This document shows positions 42,572 through 49,307 of a stretch of 64,000 nt of DNA, piece after piece. Position 1 is the stretch's first letter, and each line of letters begins with the position of its first letter. The stretch comes from an uncultured Rhodospirillaceae bacterium (GTDB lineage Bacteria > Pseudomonadota > Alphaproteobacteria > Rhodospirillales > Magnetospirillaceae). A program made the position numbers and the translations under genes. The notes below the pieces were generated by a model that did no database searches, was not told the origin of the DNA, and saw only the letters and a program-made list of their open reading frames with translations. The DNA is taken from assembly GCA_937887565.1 (NCBI GenBank), contig CALABS010000059.1, positions 124,001 to 188,000 on the forward strand, given 5' to 3'.

Positions 42572-43329
42572 TGCGCCGCCTCCAGCAAATGGCCGGCGCC
42601 CAGGCCGGCCAGCGTCACCACCTGGCCGATCATCAACAACGACGGCGGCTGCGGCTGCCAGCGGGCGATGTCGGCGACCAGCAGGTCGAGCGTGGTGATC
42701 AGGGTGCGCTGGCGGGGTGTGGTGCCGCGCTCGATGATGGCAACGGGCGTCTCGCCGGGAAGCCCCGCGCCCCGTAGGCCGCCGGCGAGACGCTCCGCGC
42801 TCGCGACCCCCATGTACACCACCAGGGTGCAGCGAGGATCCGCAAGCGAGTTCCAATCCAGGTCCAAGTCGCGGTTGTCCTGGAAATGCCCGGTGACCAG
42901 CCGCACGCTCTCGGCCAGGCCGCGATGGGTCAGCGGAATGCCGGCGGCGGCGGCGCATCCCGAGGCGGCGGTGATGCCCGGCACCACCTCGAAATCGATG
43001 CCCGCCCGCGCCAGATGCAGCGCCTCCTCGCCGCCGCGTCCGAACACGAAGGGGTCGCCGCCCTTGAGCCGCACCACGTCGTCGCCCTTGGCCGCCAGAT
43101 CCGCCAGCAAAGCGTTGATCCGCTCCTGCGGCAGCGGGTGGCGGCCCGTGGACTTGCCCACATCCACCAGACGGCAGCCGACCGGCACCAGGGCCATGAT
43201 CGCGTCGCCGACCAGACGGTCGAAGACCACCACCTTGGCGCCCTCGATCAGGCGGCGCGCCTTGCAGGTGAGCAGGTCGGGATCGCCCGGCCCCGCGCCC
43301 ACCAGCCATACCTTGCCTCGGTTCCCCAT
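42568..43329 (-). CDS. nirE: Uroporphyrinogen-III C-methyltransferase of haem d1 synthesis
   Basis: A 253-residue SUMT that adds two methyl groups to uroporphyrinogen III to give precorrin-2, the entry to haem d1. Motifs in order: VWLVGAGPGDPDLLT, VVRLKGGDPFVFGRGGEE, EVVPGITAASGCAAAAGIPL and VVYMGV. The start ATG at 43329 follows GGGGGAGG. CobA/CysG could look alike; location inside the nir operon fixes the name. Confidence 0.95.
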   Translation of the reverse strand: MGNRGKVWLVGAGPGDPDLLTCKARRLIEGAKVVVFDRLVGDAIMALVPVGCRLVDVGKSTGRHPLPQERINALLADLAAKGDDVVRLKGGDPFVFGRGGEEALHLARAGIDFEVVPGITAASGCAAAAGIPLTHRGLAESVRLVTGHFQDNRDLDLDWNSLADPRCTLVVYMGVASAERLAGGLRGAGLPGETPVAIIERGTTPRQRTLITTLDLLVADIARWQPQPPSLLMIGQVVTLAGLGAGHLLEAAQ

Positions 43330-43351
43330 TTCGGCCTCCCCCGTCAGGGCG

Positions 43352-43678
43352 TTAAGGAACCACCTCCACGACGCCCTTCATCTCGCGATGGGGGCCGCAG
43401 GTGTAGGGATACCGGCCGGGCTTGTCGAAGGTCTTGCGGAAGCTGTCGCCCGGAAACAGGCGGTCGCTTTCCCCTTCCCCCTCGAACAGGACGGAATGGC
43501 TGGTCCGCTTCTCCCCGTTCAGCCACTCCACCACCGTCCCCGGCGCCACCCGCACCACGTCCGGCTGGAACCGGTACTTGTCGATGACGACCCGCACCGT
43601 TTCGCCGCCCAGGGCGGGAAAGGCGGCAAGGAAGAGGAACACCGCGAGCGTGGCCGCCGATCCGGTCGATGCGCGCAT
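43352..43678 (-). CDS. Periplasmic cupredoxin
   Basis: A 108-residue type I copper protein with a signal peptide (hydrophobic residues about 8-23). Copper ligands: His in TSHSVLF, then Cys, His and Met in CGPHREMKG. Likely electron donor to nitrite reductase, or a shuttle for the neighbouring cytochromes. ATG at 43678 is five bases after AGGAGG; a GTG one codon before is the alternative. A small cupredoxin inside the nirE-N operon is not part of the Pseudomonas set. Confidence 0.85.
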   Translation of the reverse strand: MRASTGSAATLAVFLFLAAFPALGGETVRVVIDKYRFQPDVVRVAPGTVVEWLNGEKRTSHSVLFEGEGESDRLFPGDSFRKTFDKPGRYPYTCGPHREMKGVVEVVP

Positions 43679-43705
43679 CACGTCCTCCTCTTCCCCGCCG
43701 TCACA

Positions 43706-44719
43706 TCACTGCTTGACCGCCTTGATCTCGCCGTCGGCGCCCAAGCCCAGATGCATGTCCACCGACACGTGGTGGAAACGGCCGTTGGCGTGATCGTCAT
43801 GGACGGCGAAGCCGACGGTGTAGGCCTTGCCCGCCTCCAGCGACACGTCGCCAGGCGCGGTCGAAGCCAGCTTGCGGGTCATGGTGACGACCCACTTGTT
43901 GCCGTCCTTCTTGCCGTCGAACTGCACGCCCTGGCCGCCGGTCATCACGCGCTCGGCGGCGATGTGGCCGTCCTCGGAAACGTTGCCCTTGGACTTCCAG
44001 CGCAAGAGGTCCATGAAGCCGCCGTTCTTGAGCAGGGCATCCAGCTCGGCGGCCGGCTTCAGCTTGTCGAAGCTGCCGCGGACGTCGCCGCTGGTGACCA
44101 GCGCGGTGCGGCTGTCCACCGAGTACTTGGTAACGTATCCGGCCGAGGTGTCGATTCCCTTGACCGCCGCCAACTTGGCCTTGTCGGGCGCGCTGGGCAT
44201 GTCGCGGTTGTCGTCGTGACAGGTGCTCCAGCAACCGGCCCGCTGCTGAAGGTCGTTCGCCTTCTCGGGGCTGATCATCATGGCGAACTTGATCTCGTTG
44301 TCGGCGTCCATCTTGCCGCCCTGGACGAAGGGCACGTCGGCATGCGACCCGGCCGGAAACTCGAAGCGCATGTAGAGGTTGGTGGCGTCGAACGCCGCCT
44401 TGACCTTCAGCGGGATGGCGGCCCGCTTGCCGGGGATGACCTGCTTCTCGGCCTTCTTGCCGGTCACCATCCGGCCGCCCATGTCGGCCTGCTCGCCGGC
44501 GTGGCAGTCGGCGCAGCGGTCGCCCTTCTTGACGAAGGAGCGGGCGCCGCCATGGTCGGGGCCGTTCATCACCCATTCGAGGGCGGTCTGGCCGGGGTAG
44601 AACAGCACCGTCTCGACCTCGGGGACCTTGCTCCAGTCGGGGGCGGCGAAGGCGGCCGCGGGGATCAGTCCGAGGGCGATCGCGGCCACCCCCAACGTGA
44701 AAGCGTTCCTCTGGCTCAT
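43706..44719 (-). CDS. Multihaem cytochrome with ethylbenzene-dehydrogenase-type haem domain
   Basis: A 337-residue periplasmic protein with a signal peptide (cut near AFA). One normal haem c site is CADCH. A second, CWSTCH, has three residues between the cysteines (CX3CH). The central and C-terminal part resembles the EB_dh/cytochrome c-552 beta-sandwich that binds haem b between Met and Lys or His. It is coupled to nirT by ATGA, so NirT probably passes electrons from quinol to it, and on to the cupredoxin or NirS. It corresponds by place to the cytochrome c-552 (NirB) of some nirSTB operons, but homology is not shown. Confidence 0.75.
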   Translation of the reverse strand: MSQRNAFTLGVAAIALGLIPAAAFAAPDWSKVPEVETVLFYPGQTALEWVMNGPDHGGARSFVKKGDRCADCHAGEQADMGGRMVTGKKAEKQVIPGKRAAIPLKVKAAFDATNLYMRFEFPAGSHADVPFVQGGKMDADNEIKFAMMISPEKANDLQQRAGCWSTCHDDNRDMPSAPDKAKLAAVKGIDTSAGYVTKYSVDSRTALVTSGDVRGSFDKLKPAAELDALLKNGGFMDLLRWKSKGNVSEDGHIAAERVMTGGQGVQFDGKKDGNKWVVTMTRKLASTAPGDVSLEAGKAYTVGFAVHDDHANGRFHHVSVDMHLGLGADGEIKAVKQ

Positions 44720-45315
44720 GGCTCGAACTCCTTGGCTTCCTCTTCGGTCATCCGGTCCTCGACCGGCTTGTGGGCGATGCCCTTATGGCAGTCGATGCAG
44801 GTCATGCCGTCCTCGACCGCGTTCTCGTGCTGCTTGCGGGCCCGGGGCTTCTGGGCCTCGGGATTCATGCCGTCGAAGGCATGGCAGTTGCGGCATTCGC
44901 GGGAGTCGCTCGCCCTCATGCGGCGCCACTCGCGCTTGGCCAGTTCCAGACGCTTGGCGTCGAACTTCTCGGGCGTGTCCACGCTGCCCATGACTTTGTG
45001 ATAGAGCTCGCCGCTGGCCTTGATCTTGCGGACCACCTTGTGGACCCAGTCCTTGGGCACGTGGCAGTCGGGGCAGGTGGCGCGGACGCCCGAGCGGTTG
45101 GAATAGTGGATGGTCTTCGTGTATTCCTGGTAGACGTTATTTTCCATTTCATGACAGGAAATACAGAAGCTCATCTCGTTGGTGGCTTCCATGGCGGTAT
45201 TGAACGCGCCCCAAAAGACGATGCCGCCGACGAACAAGACGGCGGCGCCGACGAGGGATGCGCCAAGAATCTTCGTCTTCGAAAGACGGCGGAAGAATGA
45301 TTGCTTCTCAGGCAT
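44716..45315 (-). CDS. nirT: NapC/NirT-family tetrahaem quinol dehydrogenase
   Basis: A 199-residue membrane-anchored cytochrome. One N-terminal helix (about residues 17-38) is followed by four CxxCH motifs: CISCH, CPDCH, CRNCH and CIDCH. Proteins of this family oxidise quinol and hand electrons to periplasmic reductases. ATG at 45315 follows GGGGGA. It is the first gene of the long leftward operon, divergent from nirS; the 304-base gap between them (45316-45619) holds the two boxes listed below and no gene. Confidence 0.93.
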   Translation of the reverse strand: MPEKQSFFRRLSKTKILGASLVGAAVLFVGGIVFWGAFNTAMEATNEMSFCISCHEMENNVYQEYTKTIHYSNRSGVRATCPDCHVPKDWVHKVVRKIKASGELYHKVMGSVDTPEKFDAKRLELAKREWRRMRASDSRECRNCHAFDGMNPEAQKPRARKQHENAVEDGMTCIDCHKGIAHKPVEDRMTEEEAKEFEP

Positions 45316-45456
45316 GGCGGTCCCCCGAGGGTCTCCTCTCTCCGGCCAATGCCCCGATAGTTAACATGGACATTCGGGGCTGAACTTGACGTTGGGCAAA
45401 CGGACCACCCGCCTGCCGACGGCCGGAACCCTATGCCAAGGGCTTCCGCGCGCTTT

Positions 45457-45470
45457 GTGACCTTGGTCAA
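45457..45470 (-). promoter_or_regulatory. NNR/DNR/FNR-type box for the nirT operon
   Basis: GTGAC-CTTG-GTCAA matches the TTGAC-N4-GTCAA type in nine of ten positions. Its centre is 31 bases from a possible minus-strand -10 element CATAGG (45435-45430), the spacing of a class II activated promoter, which would start transcription near 45422. Confidence 0.65.
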
Positions 45471-45514
45471 TTTGCGGAGCCATTTCGCGACCGGATACTT
45501 TTCGGCGGCGCCAT

Positions 45515-45528
45515 TTGACTTTGGTTAA
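45515..45528 (+). promoter_or_regulatory. NNR/DNR/FNR-type box for nirS
   Basis: TTGAC-TTTG-GTTAA matches the TTGAC-N4-GTCAA type in nine of ten positions. The centre lies 98 bases upstream of the nirS ATG. A weak -10 (CATCCT, 45551-45556) stands at about class II spacing. Confidence 0.65.
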
Positions 45529-45619
45529 AGTGAACAGTTCCAACCCGGCCCATCCTGCCGGAACGATACGCTGGCCCCACGGGGGGAGTACGGCGGTCCA
45601 TAAGAACTGGAGGTTCAGG

Positions 45620-47245
45620 ATGTGGAAGGGACTTAGGAATGCCTTGTTGCTCTCGGCAATCCCGTTCGCCGTGGGGACGGCGGCGGCCGGGGCGGCCGAG
45701 CCGACCCTCTCGCCGGAGGCCAAGGCCGCGAGCGCCAAGATCTACTTCGAGCGGTGCGCCGGCTGCCACGGCGTGCTGCGCAAGGGCGCCACGGGCAAGA
45801 ACCTCGAGCCCGCCGCCACCCAGAAGCTGGGCCAGACCCGTCTGGAGAAGATCCTCACCAACGGCACCGACGGTGGCATGGTCAACTTCGATGACATCCT
45901 GACCAAGGATGAAATCAAGAACATGGCCACCTACATCCAGATGCAGCCGGATGCTCCGCCCGAGTGGGGCATGAAGGACATGCGGGCGTCGTGGAAGGTG
46001 ATCGTGCCGCCCGAGAAGCGGCCGACCAAAAAGATGAACGACGTCAACCTCGACAACGTCTTCTCGGTCACGCTCCGCGACACCGGCGAGGTCGCGCTGA
46101 TCGACGGCGACACCAAGAAGATCTGGAACATCGTCAAGACCGGCTATGCCGTCCACATCTCGCGCCTGTCCTATTCGGGCCGCTATGTGTACGTCATCGG
46201 CCGCGACGGCAAGCTGGACCTGATCGACCTGTGGATGGAAAAGCCGCAGGTGGTGGCCTCCATCAAGACCGGCATGGACGCCCGCTCGGTGGACACCTCG
46301 AAGTTCAAGGGCTACGAGGACAAGTACGCCGTGGCCGGTTCGTATTGGCCGCCGCAGTACGTGATCATGGACGGCCAGACCCTGGAGCCGCTCAAGATCG
46401 TCTCGACCCGCAGCAACACCATCGACGGCGAATACCACCCCGAGCCGCGCGTGGCCTCGATCGTTTCCTCGCAGATCAAGCCCGAATGGGTGATCAACGT
46501 GAAGGAGACCGGCCTGATCAAGCTGGTCGACTACACCGACATCAAGAACCTGAAGGAAACCACCATCGAGTCCGCCAAGTTCCTGCATGACGGCGGCTGG
46601 GACGCTTCCAAGCGCTACTTCCTGGTGGCCGCCAACGCTTCGAACAAGGTGGCGGTGGTCGACACCAAGGAAGGCAAGCTGGCCGCCCTGGTCGACACCA
46701 AGGCCAAGCCGCATCCGGGCCGCGGCGCCAACTTCGTGCATCCCAAGTACGGCCCGGTCTGGGCGACCTCGCACCTGGGCGCGGACGTGATCACCCTGAT
46801 CGGCACCGATCCGGAGAAGCACCCCGACAATGCGTGGAAGGTGGTCGAGGAGCTGAAGAACCACGGTTCCGGCTCGCTGTTCGTCAAGACCCACCCGGCG
46901 TCGCACAACCTGTGGGCCGACGCGCCCCTGATGCCCGAGCGCGAGCTGGCCGAATCGGTCACCGTCTACGACATCAACAACCTCGACAAAGGCCCCGAGG
47001 TCATCAATGTCGCGGCGATGGCCGGCCTGCCCGAGACCAAGGCGGTCAAGCGCGTGGTCCACGGCGAGTACAACGAGAAGGGTGACGAGATCTGGTTCTC
47101 GATCTGGGCCGGCAAGACCGACCCCTCGGCCATCGTGGTGATCGACGACAAGACCCGCAAGCTGAAGACCGTCATCAAGGATCCGAAGCTGATCACCCCG
47201 ACCGGCAAGTTCAACGTGCACAACACCCAGCACGATATCTACTAA
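45620..47245 (+). CDS. nirS: Cytochrome cd1 nitrite reductase
   Basis: A 541-residue periplasmic enzyme reducing nitrite to NO in denitrification. Signal peptide (residues 1-27, cut after GAA), c-haem CAGCH near residue 49, then an eight-bladed d1 propeller. The active-site histidines are seen in EYHPEPRVAS and KFLHDGGWD. ATG at 45620 follows GGAGG at six bases; the frame is open upstream but those residues are not family-like. Monocistronic by layout, with a strong terminator after it. This is the key gene that makes the organism an NO-producing denitrifier. Confidence 0.98.
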   Translation: MWKGLRNALLLSAIPFAVGTAAAGAAEPTLSPEAKAASAKIYFERCAGCHGVLRKGATGKNLEPAATQKLGQTRLEKILTNGTDGGMVNFDDILTKDEIKNMATYIQMQPDAPPEWGMKDMRASWKVIVPPEKRPTKKMNDVNLDNVFSVTLRDTGEVALIDGDTKKIWNIVKTGYAVHISRLSYSGRYVYVIGRDGKLDLIDLWMEKPQVVASIKTGMDARSVDTSKFKGYEDKYAVAGSYWPPQYVIMDGQTLEPLKIVSTRSNTIDGEYHPEPRVASIVSSQIKPEWVINVKETGLIKLVDYTDIKNLKETTIESAKFLHDGGWDASKRYFLVAANASNKVAVVDTKEGKLAALVDTKAKPHPGRGANFVHPKYGPVWATSHLGADVITLIGTDPEKHPDNAWKVVEELKNHGSGSLFVKTHPASHNLWADAPLMPERELAESVTVYDINNLDKGPEVINVAAMAGLPETKAVKRVVHGEYNEKGDEIWFSIWAGKTDPSAIVVIDDKTRKLKTVIKDPKLITPTGKFNVHNTQHDIY

Positions 47246-47270
47246 GAACCTCTGTCACCGATCTCACTCG

Positions 47271-47298
47271 ACCCCGGGGCATCGCCCCGGGGTTTTTT
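47271..47298 (+). terminator. Rho-independent terminator of nirS
   Basis: ACCCCGGGGC, loop ATC, GCCCCGGGGT followed by TTTTT: a ten-pair stem, 25 bases past the nirS stop. It isolates nirS from the regulator genes. Confidence 0.93.
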
Positions 47299-47352
47299 CT
47301 TTTCCAGAGGTCATAGCCCTTGAGGCGAGGTCTGCGAAAACGCAGGTTCCGA

Positions 47353-47366
47353 TTGACCAAAGGCAA
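47353..47366 (+). promoter_or_regulatory. NNR/DNR/FNR-type box, distal copy
   Basis: TTGAC-CAAA-GGCAA: nine of ten positions of the TTGAC-N4-GTCAA type, 83-96 bases before the first Crp/Fnr gene. Suggests autoregulation or cross-regulation. The 203-base gap 47246-47448 otherwise holds only the terminator. Confidence 0.55.
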
Positions 47367-47373
47367 ATCCTCC

Positions 47374-47387
47374 TTAACCAACGTCAA
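47374..47387 (+). promoter_or_regulatory. NNR/DNR/FNR-type box, proximal copy
   Basis: TTAAC-CAAC-GTCAA: nine of ten positions of the same box, exactly 21 bases (two helical turns) after the distal copy and 68 bases upstream of the Crp/Fnr start. Confidence 0.6.
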
Positions 47388-47448
47388 GGATGGGCCGCGC
47401 CCGACTCCGGTTCCATTGCCGTCGCGCACATGCGCCACGGAGGGGGAA

Positions 47449-48156
47449 ATGAGTTCCGAGGCCTTGTCGGCATTGCGGCGGACTCCGCTGTTCGAGACAA
47501 TTCCACCGGCCGACCTGCCCGGCATGCTGGGCGATCCGGCGACGATCGAGCTGACCGTCGGCAGCCGCATCTTCGGTCAGGGGGAAGAGGCGCTGCAGTT
47601 GCTGGTTCTGATGGCGGGGGCCGTCGAACTGGTCATCGACCGCCCGGGCTTTCCGCCCGAAGTCGTCGCCCGCCTTGGCAAGGGCGAGACGGTCGGCGCC
47701 GATGCCATCACCCCGGGCGGCCGCCATGCCGCCACCGCCCGGGCGGTCGAGCCGGTGCGGGCGGTGGTGGTCTCGGCCCCCAGTCTCCACGCCTACCTGG
47801 ACGGCAATTTCGACGCCGCCCTGGCCATGATCGCCGCCATGGCCGGCAGCCTGCGCGGCCAGGTCAAGGAGATCACCGAGCTCAAGCTGCAATCCACCAC
47901 CGAGCGGCTGGCCAGCTATCTCTGCGAGCTGGTCGGCTCCGAAACGGGCCGGACGGTGGTCCATCTGCCGTTCGAGAAGCGCCTTCTCGCCGACCGACTG
48001 GGGATGGAGCCGGCGACCTTGTCGCGGGCCTTCGCCAAGCTGCGCGACCTCGGCGTCGAGACCGGGCGCGGCGACCGTGTGGCCATCGGTGACGTGGCGG
48101 CGCTTCGGCGTCTGGCCGAGGCGGTGGATCTGCTGAACGAGGGAGGCTTCGCATGA
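47449..48156 (+). CDS. Crp/Fnr-family regulator, DNR/NnrR-like
   Basis: A 235-residue transcription factor: cyclic-nucleotide-like sensor domain (residues about 10-125), dimer helix, and helix-turn-helix with recognition region RLLADRLGMEPATLSRAFAKL. No Fe-S cysteine set is seen, as in DNR/NnrR proteins that sense NO through haem. ATG at 47449 follows GGAGGGGGA. Two boxes of the NNR type precede it, and it sits beside nirS. NO-responsive control of nir is inferred. Overlaps the second Crp/Fnr gene (ATGA). Confidence 0.82.
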   Translation: MSSEALSALRRTPLFETIPPADLPGMLGDPATIELTVGSRIFGQGEEALQLLVLMAGAVELVIDRPGFPPEVVARLGKGETVGADAITPGGRHAATARAVEPVRAVVVSAPSLHAYLDGNFDAALAMIAAMAGSLRGQVKEITELKLQSTTERLASYLCELVGSETGRTVVHLPFEKRLLADRLGMEPATLSRAFAKLRDLGVETGRGDRVAIGDVAALRRLAEAVDLLNEGGFA

Positions 48157-48920
48157 CGTGCCCGTGCCGGCCGCTTTGCCTGGTTCCCAAACCCAATTGC
48201 ACCCGCCCGGCGGGCGCGCTGCCGCGCCACCGCTCCACCGGCCCGGCGCTGGCCGAGTTGATCATGAGCCTGCCGCTGTTCGACGGCCTCGACCGCGAGG
48301 TGCTGCAGCGCCTGATGGCCGACGCCACCGCGCTGGCCTGCGAGCGCCGCACGCTGCTGTTCTCGGCCGGCACCGCGTCGGACTGCTTCTATATCGTTCT
48401 CGACGGACAGGTTAAGCTGTTCGCCCTGACCCCCGACGGACGCGAGAGCATCGTCGAGGTCTTCACCCCGGTGTCGTCCTTCGGCGAGGCGGCCATGCTG
48501 TCCATGGGCGTCTTTCCGCTGCATGCCGAGGTGATCGAGGACGCCACCCTGATCCGGGTGGGACGCAAGGCGTTCGTCTCGACGCTGCGCCAGGACCATG
48601 CCGCCGCCTATCGCATGCTGTCGGCGCTGACCCGCTGGCACCAGCGGCTGTCGGGCGAAATCTGGCACCTCAAGGTGCAGCCGCCGTGGCAGCGGGTGGC
48701 CGAGTTCCTGCTGGCGCTGACCGATGCCCGCGAGGGGGCGGCACTGGTGTCCCTGCCCTTCAACAAGGAGGTGCTGGCGTCCCGCGTCGGCATCCGCCGC
48801 GAAAGCCTGTCGCGGGTGCTGGCGCGGCTGCGCGACATGGGGGTCCGGACCGAAGGCAACGCCGTGCGCATCGACGATGTCGGCTCGCTGCGCCGGATGT
48901 GCGTCGAAGCGGGGGCGTGA
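48153..48920 (+). CDS. Second Crp/Fnr-family regulator with Cys-rich N-terminus
   Basis: A 255-residue regulator. The N-terminus has four Cys in 14 residues (MTCPCRPLC, then NC), a layout that could hold an Fe-S cluster though the spacing is not that of E. coli FNR. A cyclic-nucleotide-like domain with GQVKLFALTPDGRESIVEVF and a C-terminal helix-turn-helix (LASRVGIRRESLSRVLARL) follow. Translationally coupled to the first regulator. Its stop touches the convergent nsrR stop with no base between them (TGATCA). Confidence 0.82.
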   Translation: MTCPCRPLCLVPKPNCTRPAGALPRHRSTGPALAELIMSLPLFDGLDREVLQRLMADATALACERRTLLFSAGTASDCFYIVLDGQVKLFALTPDGRESIVEVFTPVSSFGEAAMLSMGVFPLHAEVIEDATLIRVGRKAFVSTLRQDHAAAYRMLSALTRWHQRLSGEIWHLKVQPPWQRVAEFLLALTDAREGAALVSLPFNKEVLASRVGIRRESLSRVLARLRDMGVRTEGNAVRIDDVGSLRRMCVEAGA

Positions 48921-49307
48921 TCAGGTCAGGTCGGCCAGGGTCTCGCCGTCGAGGACGGCCAGGAACGCCGCCAGTGCCCGGTCGATGGTGCCGCGCAGCT
49001 TGCAGTCCGGGATCGGACAGGCCGGCTTTCCGTCGGAGCATGGCAGCAACTGGAGGTTTTCCTCCTCGCGCACCAGACGGCCCAGATTGATCGCCGCCGG
49101 CTCCACCGCCAGCCTGAGGCCGCCGTTCTTCCCGCGTACGGTCTGGACGTATCCCAGATCGGAAAGGCGGCGGACGATCTTCTTCAGATGCTCGGCCGAG
49201 ATGCCGTAGAAGTCGGCCACCTCGCGCACCGTGCACACGCGGTCGCGGTGGCGGGCGAGGTACAGCAGCAGACGCAGGGAAAAATCGGTGAACTGGGTGA
49301 TCTTCAT
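48921..49307 (-). CDS. nsrR: Rrf2-family regulator, NsrR-like
   Basis: A 128-residue winged-helix repressor: QFTDFSLRLLLYLARH, the helix ISAEHLKKIVRRLSDLGYV, the wing KNGGLRLA, and a cluster region CSDGKPACPIPDC with three Cys, as for the 4Fe-4S NO sensor NsrR. The Cys spacing (6 and 4) differs slightly from the common NsrR spacing, so IscR-type or RirA-type relatives are possible. Its start overlaps the histidine kinase stop. Confidence 0.72.
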   Translation of the reverse strand: MKITQFTDFSLRLLLYLARHRDRVCTVREVADFYGISAEHLKKIVRRLSDLGYVQTVRGKNGGLRLAVEPAAINLGRLVREEENLQLLPCSDGKPACPIPDCKLRGTIDRALAAFLAVLDGETLADLT

